From the NCBI GenBank assembly GCA_017964005.1, contig JAGCSR010000029.1:1-52360 (forward strand): a stretch of DNA of 52,360 nucleotides, read 5' to 3'. The stretch's first letter is position 1. Each line of letters begins with the position of its first letter. Below, in pieces: positions 1 to 7,112 of this stretch. The translations under genes and the position numbers were made by a program. The DNA comes from Clostridiales bacterium. GTDB lineage: Bacteria; Bacillota; Clostridia; Saccharofermentanales; Saccharofermentanaceae. Below the pieces are notes generated by a model. The model saw only the letters and a program-made list of their open reading frames with translations, made no database searches and was not told the DNA's origin.

Positions 1-466
1 GAATATGCGTCAACTCCTGTAATGCCTTTACGTGGAGTTCCATATAGTAACGATAACGACGCCCCAAGAGCTTGAGTTCGGCATAAATACTCTCATTGCT
101 CTCATAATTCTGGAGTTTGAACCATTTATCAATGCCGTAGTTCGCAATCATAACCGAATCCAGCTTATCTGTCTTTGCGCCCCTGATATTATTGTCTCGT
201 GCATACTTTTTCATGGAAAAGGGATTGATTACGGCGATAAAATATCCTTTTTCCTGAAGGAATGTAAGGATCGGCAAATGATAAATGCCAGTGGCTTCCA
301 TCACGATCTTCAGTTCGCCATCCAACTTTTTCAATAAGACATCAAGATCTTCCAGGTCTTTTTCCACATGCAACACCTCGAATGGGCTACAAAGGATTTC
401 GCCATATGGCTTGAGAATACAAACTGTGCTTTTGCCCTTTGAGACATCGATTCCAACACTGATCAT
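1..466 (-). CDS. IS110-family transposase, N-terminal part (cut by window edge)
   Basis: The reverse strand reads ATG ATC AGT GTT GGA ATC GAT GTC, giving MISVGIDVSKGKSTVCIL and about 155 residues open to the left edge. The GIDVSK start (first catalytic Asp of the RuvC-like DEDD domain), the VMEATGIYHLP stretch (Glu) and a later AKTDKLDS stretch (Asp region) are characteristic of IS110 transposases, which move DNA with a RuvC-like domain and a serine-containing C-terminal domain. Only the N-terminal part is visible. A strong ribosome site, GGAGG, lies a few bases upstream of 466. A second ATG at 470 is in another frame and was rejected. The C-terminal domain and both IS ends cannot be judged here. 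Confidence 0.88.
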   Translation of the reverse strand, partial: MISVGIDVSKGKSTVCILKPYGEILCSPFEVLHVEKDLEDLDVLLKKLDGELKIVMEATGIYHLPILTFLQEKGYFIAVINPFSMKKYARDNNIRGAKTDKLDSVMIANYGIDKWFKLQNYESNESIYAELKLLGRRYRYYMELHVKALQELTHI

Positions 467-726
467 TCATAACCTCCATAAACTGATTTTAGTAATTGTC
501 CCAGCCACACTTATTACCATTCAGTTTAGTTGGTTACGCGGGAGCAGATCCCTACCTGCTTAATCGAATGCTTATAATAAAGGGATTGGCTGACAGTTTT
601 GTTGACGGATGCAAGATCCAAAAAGCCACACGTCAGGCCAATTACTCCCCTAATTATAAGAAAAGTGCAACTGTCGGAGTTAATTACTCTCTAACAATTA
701 CACTTTCTATGGTACTAAAAAGCTGA
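467..726 (-). ncRNA. IS110 5' non-coding segment, possible bridge-RNA locus
   Basis: About 250 bases upstream of the IS110 transposase carry no convincing gene. In IS110-group elements the non-coding end 5' of the transposase encodes a bridge RNA. On the minus strand this stretch can form an AGCAG/CTGCT hairpin around 546-563 and other short stems. The RNA and the IS end are inferred from position and family, not proven. No terminal repeat or core dinucleotide could be identified. Confidence 0.25.
662..706. repeat. Imperfect inverted repeat near the presumed IS edge
   Basis: AAAGTGCAACTGT (662-674) faces ACAATTACACTTT (694-706), a 13-base arm pair with two transition differences. It could be a terminator-like hairpin, a binding site or an IS-end structure. 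It has no flanking T-tract, so a terminator is not favoured. Confidence 0.5.
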
Positions 727-874
727 TTAGAGGCAATAATGATGTTCGCAACCCGCTATAGTTGTTTTACAGATCCTGCTGCGCCCGTCAAGGATGCCTT
801 GAGGGCACATTCTTCGAATGCTCCGTCCTTGACTGCCGCCGCCCGATCTGTGTTCGGTGTTTACGCGGGTTGCG
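727..874 (+). repeat. Structured palindromic element, left copy (with leading GGCAATAA motif)
   Basis: The element starts with TTAGAGGCAATAA (727-739). It is bounded by CGCAACCCG (747-755) and CGGGTTGCG (866-874). Inside are nested pairs ACAGATC (769-775)/GATCTGT (845-851) and GTCAAGGA (787-794)/TCCTTGAC (826-833). Two small hairpins lie in the centre: TGCC/GGCA (795-807) and CATTC-TTC-GAATG (808-820). The same architecture recurs inverted at 1792-1911 on the other side of the nuclease-like gene. This is either a folded RNA or a DNA structure recognised by a mobile-element protein; the sequence does not tell which. Confidence 0.75.
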
Positions 875-1021
875 GACAATAGCGAACATAATCTTAAACA
901 CTACTGACTTGGTAGTGTTCCAAACAATTTGTCGTTTTTCGTAGGTAAATTCCCCGGCTTTGTCGGTAATTGTGAGACTTTCGTAGTTTTTTCATGAAGC
1001 TTATCGGAGTAGACTTTTCAT

Positions 1022-1765
1022 ATGAGAAAGTTAATGAGACAGATGCATATATCTTATTACAGGAAAAAGGTAAATACTAATCCTGTGATCCGCTGCGGCC
1101 CCCGCACATATAATGGCAAAGTACATAACAGCGTCTGGAAAGTAGAAGACAGCAGAAGATCTGAGATACATTATGAGAATACGCCAAAGGGAATATCGTT
1201 CCTTAAGACCAAGAATGAGAGCGATCATGACAGCATGATCGTCTCCAAACTTGAATCCGAATGGATCGGTAAATACGGCACATCTTGCCAGGATGTGGAT
1301 TTAACTGATTACGAAGCTACCCCTAATCGGCAGTTGTTTGATTCTCTTGTCTGCGGAAAGAACCCTTATAATGTGAATTACAAACTCTCATATAACGGCA
1401 TCTTGTTCAATTCCAATCTGGAACTTCAATTTGCCAAGATAATGGATGATTACGGGATCCCTTATAAGTATGAACCTGAGATTACAGTTTACGACGGCAG
1501 GAACAGATATCCTGATTTTGTTATATATCTTCCCTGGCTGGATCTTATCATACTGGTGGAGATATTCGGCTTGTGCGATAAAGACAATTATATCAACAGT
1601 GTGCGCGACAGGATCTATGACTACATGAAGAGCGGATGGCAGCCGGGAAGATCAATGATGATGTTATACCACTACGATCAAGAGATCATCCTGCCGGAGA
1701 TGATAATGGAAGAGATCGAAACAGTTGCCATGAGAGAATATCTGTTGATGAATAAGGCAGCTTAA
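1022..1765 (+). CDS. Putative PD-(D/E)XK-fold nuclease-like protein
   Basis: A 247-residue protein, not confidently assignable to a named family. The C-terminal half carries the pattern of PD-(D/E)XK or VSR/TnsA-like nucleases: FNSNLELQFAKIMDDYGI (helix with Glu), then YKYEP, then RYPDFVI (metal-binding Asp) and LVEIFGLCD (Glu, with Phe where the canonical Lys stands), followed by basic residues that could substitute. The N-terminus is rich in basic and aromatic residues (HISYYRKK), as in DNA-binding parts. The start at 1022 has only a distant GGAG; an in-frame ATG at 1034 is possible. It stands alone between two inverted copies of a structured palindrome, which suggests a mobile or self-maintained unit. 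The family is moderately supported; the function is inferred. Confidence 0.55.
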   Translation: MRKLMRQMHISYYRKKVNTNPVIRCGPRTYNGKVHNSVWKVEDSRRSEIHYENTPKGISFLKTKNESDHDSMIVSKLESEWIGKYGTSCQDVDLTDYEATPNRQLFDSLVCGKNPYNVNYKLSYNGILFNSNLELQFAKIMDDYGIPYKYEPEITVYDGRNRYPDFVIYLPWLDLIILVEIFGLCDKDNYINSVRDRIYDYMKSGWQPGRSMMMLYHYDQEIILPEMIMEEIETVAMREYLLMNKAA

Positions 1766-1791
1766 CAGAGCGCGCATCGACCGCAACCCGT

Positions 1792-1911
1792 GTAAACACC
1801 ATAACACAGATCAGACCTTTGCAGTCAACCCCGAAGCATTCGACAGAATGTGCCCGAAGGGCAGGGTTTACGGCACAGGCCTGATCTGTATTTACATCAT
1901 AACGGGTTGCG
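1792..1911 (-). repeat. Structured palindromic element, right copy (inverted)
   Basis: Bounded by CGCAACCCG (1792-1800) and CGGGTTGCG (1903-1911). Internal pairs are ACAGATC (1806-1812)/GATCTGT (1883-1889) and GTCAACCC (1824-1831)/GGGTTTAC (1864-1871). Its hairpins are CATTC-GACA-GAATG (1837-1850) and TGCCC-GAA-GGGCA (1851-1863). Read on the minus strand it has the same order of stems as the left copy. In the third stem GGA/TCC of the left copy is replaced by CCC/GGG, a compensatory change that keeps pairing. This indicates selection on structure. Confidence 0.75.
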
Positions 1912-1927
1912 ATCGATCTTATCAGTG

Positions 1928-2065
1928 TTATTGCTTCTAAACATCAAAATCATTGCTCCTAAAAGCAATGATTTGCGCATTTGGAGGCAATAATATCAGT
2001 TATTGCCTCCAAACATCAGATTTATTGCTTTTAGGGGCAATAAAAAAGCGATTTAGAGGCAATGC
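1928..2065. repeat. Array of short palindromes built on TTTRGRGGCAATAA
   Basis: About seven forward or reverse copies of a 13-14 base motif make consecutive hairpins. ATCATTGCT/AGCAATGAT spans 1949-1972. TTTGGAGGCAATAA/TTATTGCCTCCAAA is a perfect 14-base arm pair at 1980-2013. TTTATTGC/GCAATAAA spans 2021-2044. Single copies lie at 1928-1940 and 2052-2065. An eighth copy lies at 727-739, next to the left structured element. The array sits between convergent genes, so it could act as a terminator or mRNA-end structure, but no T-tract follows. A protein-binding array is the alternative. Confidence 0.7.
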
Positions 2066-2071
2066 AAGTTA

Positions 2072-3001
2072 TTATTGAGCTATTATCTTCTCCACATCAG
2101 CTTCAAGATAAGGATTGAGGTGAGATATTAGACCCGCATCACGCAGGAGTTCCGATAGATCATATGCCATGTCTTCTGCCAAAGATACGATGCGGTCTTT
2201 GTAATTCTGTCTGTTGGGGTTATAGCGGGTGCCACGCCAGGCTTCCTCATTGCAGGAAAGCCTTGCCAGTTCTTCTATCCTGCCTGCAAAAGCCCCGTCC
2301 TCATCCAGAGTCTTAAGAGCTTTATATGTCCACTTATAGTACGGCGGATAAGTCCTCTTAAGAAGGAAGAACAGTTCCATCGCAGCTTCCATCCCCCGGA
2401 CCTTGCAGATATTAGCGGCAACGATATCGCCGCGGGTCATGCATCTGGCGTAGTTCACCTGAAGGCATGCAGAATACTCGTGCATCTTCTCTGCGATCCT
2501 CATGCGCCAGACCCGGTCGGGATAGTATGAGAGCAGTAACTTCCGAAAATTCGTGAACGCCCCGAGGTCGTCGCGGAAGATCTTGCCGTTTACCGCAGTC
2601 GCAAGACAGGCGTGATCCAGAATTCGCCACTGTTCCTCGCTCATGGAGCACCCTTCCGTATCACAGTCTATGCAAAGGATGTTGGAATAGAAATCATGTA
2701 TGCTCATGACGCCCCGGCGCTCGCGGAGCCTTGCGGTAAGGAAAGTCCTGGTCTTCTCATCCACCAGTTCGTCATATGCTTCGGCAAGGGCTGCACCGTA
2801 TTCGCGCATATCAGAATCGGTAAGCCACAGGCAGACGCCGGTGCCGAAGTCATGGTCACGGGAGAGTTCGTCAAAGTAGCCGAAGCAGTCGGAACCTTCG
2901 CCTGCGATACCTGCCGCAATGCGGGATTCGTACTGCGGGAACCTGTCGCGAATCATCGGCGCGACGCACTCATCGTAGAATTGTCTGCTCTCGGATATCA
3001 C
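2072..3001 (-). CDS. DUF4037 nucleotidyltransferase-like protein
   Basis: A 309-residue protein whose N-terminal quarter carries GEGSDCFGYFDELSRDHDFG (residues about 34-53), the hallmark of DUF4037. That region resembles a minimal nucleotidyltransferase active site (G-S followed by acidic D-E and D-H-D). The rest is helical, with many Arg and Trp residues. The substrate is unknown; related families modify RNA, antibiotics or proteins. Translation starts at GTG, 6 bases after the stop of the upstream zinc-ribbon gene and without its own strong ribosome site, so expression is probably by reinitiation in a two-gene operon. Family call firm, function unknown. Confidence 0.8.
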   Translation of the reverse strand: MISESRQFYDECVAPMIRDRFPQYESRIAAGIAGEGSDCFGYFDELSRDHDFGTGVCLWLTDSDMREYGAALAEAYDELVDEKTRTFLTARLRERRGVMSIHDFYSNILCIDCDTEGCSMSEEQWRILDHACLATAVNGKIFRDDLGAFTNFRKLLLSYYPDRVWRMRIAEKMHEYSACLQVNYARCMTRGDIVAANICKVRGMEAAMELFFLLKRTYPPYYKWTYKALKTLDEDGAFAGRIEELARLSCNEEAWRGTRYNPNRQNYKDRIVSLAEDMAYDLSELLRDAGLISHLNPYLEADVEKIIAQ

Positions 3002-3007
3002 TTATTA

Positions 3008-3373
3008 TCAGAATCCCAGATCATCCAGAGGATCTACTTCCCTGTTTTCTTCAACAACGTCCGTATCCTTCTCGAAAGGATAGAACATGACGGTGGTGCC
3101 GCACATCATACATGTACCGCGCATCGGAACGGAATAGGATTCCTGAATGACCTTGCCGCACTTCGGGCACGTCTTTCTCCTGCCGCCGTACTGGCCCTTG
3201 ACCTGCCTGCCGATGATCTCGTCGATCTTGTCATAGAGCACTTCCTGGCTGATGCCTTTATCTTCCATCAGTTCGTAGTATGCCTGCAGGATTATCTCGA
3301 ATTTTGTGATCTTATTAGTCAGCTCATGTATGATCCGTTCCGAATCATTTACTCCTCTAAGGTCCAATGCCAT
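3008..3373 (-). CDS. Small zinc-ribbon protein upstream of DUF4037 gene
   Basis: A 121-residue protein. Residues about 1-60 are predicted helical. Residues about 69-92 hold a zinc ribbon, CPKCGK...CMMCG, and the tail is acidic (VVEENREVDPLDDLGF). Start ATG at 3373 has a strong AGGGAGG ribosome site. It is the first gene of a two-gene unit with the DUF4037 gene. No enzymatic motif is visible; it may be a partner or nucleic-acid-binding cofactor of the downstream protein, which is inference from operon structure only. Confidence 0.7.
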   Translation of the reverse strand: MALDLRGVNDSERIIHELTNKITKFEIILQAYYELMEDKGISQEVLYDKIDEIIGRQVKGQYGGRRKTCPKCGKVIQESYSVPMRGTCMMCGTTVMFYPFEKDTDVVEENREVDPLDDLGF

Positions 3374-3427
3374 GATGTGATCCTCCCTTGATAGTCAATA
3401 TATAGATTATATAACATCTTCCCGAAA

Positions 3428-3465
3428 ACAAAAAAGCCCGGCCGGAGCTTTAGCTTCAGCCGGGC
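3428..3465 (-). terminator. Rho-independent terminator of the 3484-5961 gene
   Basis: On the minus strand a 13-base, G+C-rich stem (GCCCGGCTGAAGC/GCTCCGGCCGGGC with one mismatch and a TAAA loop) is followed by TTTTTTGTTTT, directly downstream of the SLH protein gene. Confidence 0.9.
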
Positions 3466-3483
3466 AAAAGATCAGATATCACA

Positions 3484-5961
3484 TCAGTTGGATCCCGGAG
3501 TTCCCGGAGGGGACATCCTATCAAAGATCAGGAAGTCAGAAGGATCCTTGTCGGTATTGCTGTCGACACCCATTGCTTTGGCTTCTTCGACCGTAAGTGT
3601 CAAAGCATCGATAAAGTCAGGATCGTCAACCAACTTATATGTTGTTCCGTCCTTGTAGTAGAGTTTACTCAAGATATCGGCTTTCCAGGTCTGGGTTTCG
3701 GCATCGTAATTAAATCTCGTGTACCCTTTCCATGTACCGGTCGCCGCATCGTAATCCGGACTCTGGGAGATAGCCTTGTAACCCAATTGACCTCCCCAGC
3801 TGGTCTTCTGGACTATACCGTATACATAGTAGGACTTGCCGTCCTCAGGTGCCTTGATCTTATAGTCCTTGAAGACAAGACCGGGCTGAACATTCTCAAC
3901 TGTATCCTCAAGTGTTGCGCCGGGATAGATGTATTCGTACTTATTGAAGTATCTTCCGTCGAACCAGACATTAGAGAAATATCCTACGGAAGCCCAGCTC
4001 TGAGAACCTTCACCTGTGCTGCCGTCATCGTACATATAAGTATAGCCGATGGCAGAACCTCCGAAGATGGAAGTTATGAGTAAGAGTCTTACATACTTAC
4101 CTTCGCCTACGGCGCTGCGGACAGAAGACCAGGTAAGAGGGGTTTGGTCCTTACCTTTGTCCTTGTCAACGGTAAGATTGCCGTATTCACGAAGCCTCTG
4201 ACTCAAAGTCGTGAGGTCACGGTTCTTATATGCATCGTCGGACGCATTATTAAACTTGAATGTATAAAGGATCTGATCGCGGTAGATCCCCTGACCGCCG
4301 CCGAAACCGGCGCCGCCATATGTCCTGGTCTTGCCGCCGTATGTTACATCGATATAGTAATGATAGGAAGAGGACTGCTTATATGTTGCAGAAGGATCGA
4401 GCCTCTTGGCAACAGTTCCCAAAAGTCCCGGGAACCCTAAGGAATCCAGGATGAACGGATAGAGGTAGCTCACCAGCATGGGCTCATTATCTTTGCGTGA
4501 ATAGGGTTCCTGGATATAGAAATTCTGATCAACATGAGGTGAAGTGGACAGACCATAGTAAGGAGCTGATGTGAGCTTTACAAGGTCTCCCAGAACATAT
4601 GCCCCGGAGTAAAGACATATCTCGGACAAGCCCGCCTGTGCGGCATCCAACTTGTCGAAGAAATCCGTCCTTCCAACCGTATATTTATCGATGAGATAAT
4701 CTGCCTTGTCCTTAACGGGTTCCACATTGAATGCGATATCGGTATCGTTAGATACATACCTCTTGTTATAAGTTACAGCTCCGGTCGTAATGTTTGTAAC
4801 CGCGGTTTTTCCGGTAACAGACCTGGTCCTAAGATACACAGTACCGCCGTCAGTTCCGGATCCTACGCAGATATATCCGCCGTTGACCCTGCCCGTCGTC
4901 TTGTCTTTATAGACGACATCCGCAAAACGGCTATCTGTCGGCGATATCGTACCTTCAGTATCCGAATACTTCGTATCCTTATCTACAAAGCAGAATGTAT
5001 CCGGATCCGGATTATCCGTCTTTACGAAGAAGTAGTTGTTGAAGGGTTCCACCATGGGGATGATCTCGTACGAATAGTCAGTCGTGATCTTGATGCCCGG
5101 TTCGGAAGTCGGAGTTGCCGTGGCTTTGCCCGTTGCCTTAGGTGTTACGGTAGTGCCGTCGTAGTAGTTAGTCGGAACCTTGCCGTCGGTGTGCATGACG
5201 TTCTGCTTCAGAGCACCCGTGCCGTCAGTCTTGGTGGAATATGTTGCCAGCTTATAGAGGAATGTTACCATCTGTCCGCGGGTAACCTTGCCCTGAGGAT
5301 TGAACTTCTTGACCGAAGCCTTGTCGGTTGCAAGGCCTACGACGATGGCAGCTTTCATGCCCCAGTAAGCAGCCTTATAGTAGTATTCCTTCTCCTTGCC
5401 CTTGAGGTCGGAGAATGTGTACTTGGCACTGTTCAGATGGTCCTTCTTATCGGACATACGGTACATGAAGGTTACTGCCTGAGCTCTGGTGCAGGCTTTC
5501 TTCGGGCCGAAGGTTCCGTCCTTGTATCCCATGACGATACCGTTCTCGTTGCCCCAGATAGCGGGCTTATACCAATAGTCTGATTTCTTGATATCAGAGA
5601 AAGGTTTGGTCTTGGTCTTAGGCTCGGGACTTCCGCAAAGTCTCCAAAGGAACGTTACCATCTGAGCTCTGGTAACAACATTCTCAGGCTTGAATGTGCC
5701 GTCGTCGTAACCGTAGGTAACCTTGTTCTTGGCTGCCCACTGAACCGGTTTATAGTAGTACTTGGATTTATCCTGTACATCCGAGAATCCGGAAGAAGCT
5801 TCGGATATACCGTCTTCCACATCGCCGGATCCGACACCTGTCTCGGCAACCTCATCCGCCCTGCTCGTCTTGAGGACCGATGCGCCAGGCGCCATAACAT
5901 TTACAACAAACACCGCAGCAAAGACCGCGGACATGAATCTGATAAGTCTTCTGGAAGTCAT
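3484..5961 (-). CDS. Secreted SLH-domain surface protein, 825 aa
   Basis: The chosen start (5961) has GGGAGG eight bases upstream and begins a signal peptide: MTSRRLIRF followed by a hydrophobic core ending near AVFVVNVMAPGAS. A longer upstream reading lacks these signals. Three S-layer-homology repeats follow at residues about 58-245, each with an FSDV...YYYKP start and a TRAQMVTFLWR end, which would attach the protein to cell-wall polymer. A Thr/Pro/Ala linker (about 265-300) leads to a ~520-residue Tyr/Gly-rich, probably beta-structured exported domain that I do not recognise. Unlike two other SLH proteins here, the repeats are N-terminal. A -10-like TATAAT lies at 5996-6001. Expression ends at the terminator at 3428-3465. 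Confidence 0.88.
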   Translation of the reverse strand: MTSRRLIRFMSAVFAAVFVVNVMAPGASVLKTSRADEVAETGVGSGDVEDGISEASSGFSDVQDKSKYYYKPVQWAAKNKVTYGYDDGTFKPENVVTRAQMVTFLWRLCGSPEPKTKTKPFSDIKKSDYWYKPAIWGNENGIVMGYKDGTFGPKKACTRAQAVTFMYRMSDKKDHLNSAKYTFSDLKGKEKEYYYKAAYWGMKAAIVVGLATDKASVKKFNPQGKVTRGQMVTFLYKLATYSTKTDGTGALKQNVMHTDGKVPTNYYDGTTVTPKATGKATATPTSEPGIKITTDYSYEIIPMVEPFNNYFFVKTDNPDPDTFCFVDKDTKYSDTEGTISPTDSRFADVVYKDKTTGRVNGGYICVGSGTDGGTVYLRTRSVTGKTAVTNITTGAVTYNKRYVSNDTDIAFNVEPVKDKADYLIDKYTVGRTDFFDKLDAAQAGLSEICLYSGAYVLGDLVKLTSAPYYGLSTSPHVDQNFYIQEPYSRKDNEPMLVSYLYPFILDSLGFPGLLGTVAKRLDPSATYKQSSSYHYYIDVTYGGKTRTYGGAGFGGGQGIYRDQILYTFKFNNASDDAYKNRDLTTLSQRLREYGNLTVDKDKGKDQTPLTWSSVRSAVGEGKYVRLLLITSIFGGSAIGYTYMYDDGSTGEGSQSWASVGYFSNVWFDGRYFNKYEYIYPGATLEDTVENVQPGLVFKDYKIKAPEDGKSYYVYGIVQKTSWGGQLGYKAISQSPDYDAATGTWKGYTRFNYDAETQTWKADILSKLYYKDGTTYKLVDDPDFIDALTLTVEEAKAMGVDSNTDKDPSDFLIFDRMSPPGTPGSN

Positions 5962-6100
5962 GAGATTACACCTCCCTTGGGTCTGTATCATTTTTATTAT
6001 ATACCCATTTAAAGTAAATAGAACCCTCCCGCAACTGTCGATTTTTGCACCCGGGGGCAAGAGATCAATCACGAAGCAAATTAACACTTCTCGAAAATAA

Positions 6101-6119
6101 TTTAACGATTATCGTTAAA
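6101..6119. promoter_or_regulatory. 19-base palindromic operator candidate
   Basis: TTTAACGAT-T-ATCGTTAAA is a perfect palindrome immediately upstream of the -35 box at 6126. Its position suits an activator, or a repressor site for the two-gene unit that follows. The small HTH protein of that unit is a candidate ligand. Confidence 0.55.
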
Positions 6120-6125
6120 AAGTTG

Positions 6126-6154
6126 TTGACATAGATTAAATGCGGTGATAGAAT
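6126..6154 (+). promoter_or_regulatory. Sigma-A-type promoter for the DUF2975/HTH operon
   Basis: TTGACA (6126-6131), a 17-base spacer and TAGAAT (6149-6154) give a near-consensus promoter, with a leader of about 55 bases before the ATG at 6215. The palindrome at 6101-6119 abuts it. Confidence 0.8.
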
Positions 6155-6214
6155 CCAACCATCAGACAAGACCCGGCCGGTCACTTGATACTTTTGTGAT
6201 AAGGAGATACAACA

Positions 6215-6808
6215 ATGAACGAAGAGAATGTAAAGCTTGCGAGGATCAAGAAGAGCAGCAGCGTAGGCAAGAAGATCACCAACATACTGGCAACGATCCT
6301 GGTCGTATGTACCATAATCCTTATGGTGACCGGAGTGATATTCTTAACAAACGGCGGGTCATTTGAGATGCAGATAGCTCAGGCTGTGGAGAGCGGTAAG
6401 ATCGACGATCCCTCCGACAAGATCGGATATGTGTCGACATTCAGTGTCGAACTGCCAGATGTCAAGGAGATCAAGACTTCCATCCCGGCGCTCAGAGAAG
6501 CCCTGGATGCCCGTCCCTACACCATAGCATACGGGATCTACATGATCAGCATTACCATCCCCATGATAATCGCGATCGTAGTACTGAAGATACTGGCAGG
6601 AGTATTCGGCATCATCGAGACGGAAGACAACCCCTTCACTCCTAAGGTCATAAAGAGGGTCACTGTCGCAATGATCATCATGAGCGCCGTCATGGCATTC
6701 ACCTTCAGTTTTGCTTTCGCGGCAGTCGGAGGTATTGCAACATGGCTGATCCACTCGATCTTAGATTACGGTCAGACACTGCAGATCCAGTCAGACGAGA
6801 CATTGTGA
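6215..6808 (+). CDS. DUF2975-type integral membrane protein
   Basis: A 197-residue protein with four hydrophobic segments at about residues 23-47, 104-127, 150-170 and 170-180. It has a charged N-terminus and an extracellular or loop region between the first two. The arrangement and the DNPFTP stretch before the third segment match DUF2975 proteins such as Bacillus YoaS, which are encoded beside a small YozG-type HTH regulator, as here. Function is not known; a membrane sensor or partner for the regulator is a reasonable inference. AAGGAG precedes the ATG. The next gene starts 10 bases after the stop. Confidence 0.78.
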   Translation: MNEENVKLARIKKSSSVGKKITNILATILVVCTIILMVTGVIFLTNGGSFEMQIAQAVESGKIDDPSDKIGYVSTFSVELPDVKEIKTSIPALREALDARPYTIAYGIYMISITIPMIIAIVVLKILAGVFGIIETEDNPFTPKVIKRVTVAMIIMSAVMAFTFSFAFAAVGGIATWLIHSILDYGQTLQIQSDETL

Positions 6809-6818
6809 GGTGGAATAT

Positions 6819-7028
6819 ATGGGACAGATTATCTTACGACTTGACAGAGTGATGGCAGACCGCAAGATCTCCCTCAACGATCTTTCAGAGAAAGTGGGCG
6901 TATCGAACGTCAACCTCTCCAAGATGAAGAACGGCAAGATCTCGGCGATCCGCTTCTCTACCCTCGAAGCGATATGCGACGCGCTGGACTGCCAGCCCGG
7001 AGACATCCTGGAATACCGGAAAGACTGA
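6819..7028 (+). CDS. YozG-type small HTH (XRE/Cro) transcriptional regulator
   Basis: A 69-residue single-domain helix-turn-helix protein: IILRLDRVMADRKISLNDL, then a recognition helix SNVNLSKMKNGK and the family signature IRFSTLEAICDALDCQPGDILEY. The ATG at 6819 is preferred over a GTG at 6810 because GAGGTGG sits 6 bases before it and because YozG-like proteins begin at this point. It is cotranscribed with the membrane protein gene and probably regulates that operon or forms a signalling pair with it. Confidence 0.88.
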   Translation: MGQIILRLDRVMADRKISLNDLSEKVGVSNVNLSKMKNGKISAIRFSTLEAICDALDCQPGDILEYRKD

Positions 7029-7068
7029 TACGACAAAGTATTGGAATAAGGGAGAAGAACAAACAACA

Positions 7069-7092
7069 AATGGGCCGCGAACGCGGCCCATT
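7069..7092. terminator. Bidirectional terminator between convergent genes
   Basis: AATGGGCCGCG/CGCGGCCCATT is a strong stem with a short loop between the HTH gene (+) and the giant SLH gene (-). On the minus strand it is followed by a T-rich run (TTTGTTGTTTGTT), so it mainly serves the SLH gene. Confidence 0.85.
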
Positions 7093-7112
7093 CAGTTTGT
7101 CAATTATTTAGA

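Noticed and set aside
496..726. 76-codon plus-strand frame downstream of the IS110 start
   Set aside because: No ribosome site and no recognisable product; the region is better seen as the IS non-coding end.
2612..3391. 259-codon plus-strand frame
   Set aside because: Antisense to the DUF4037 and zinc-ribbon genes, which have family motifs and ribosome sites.
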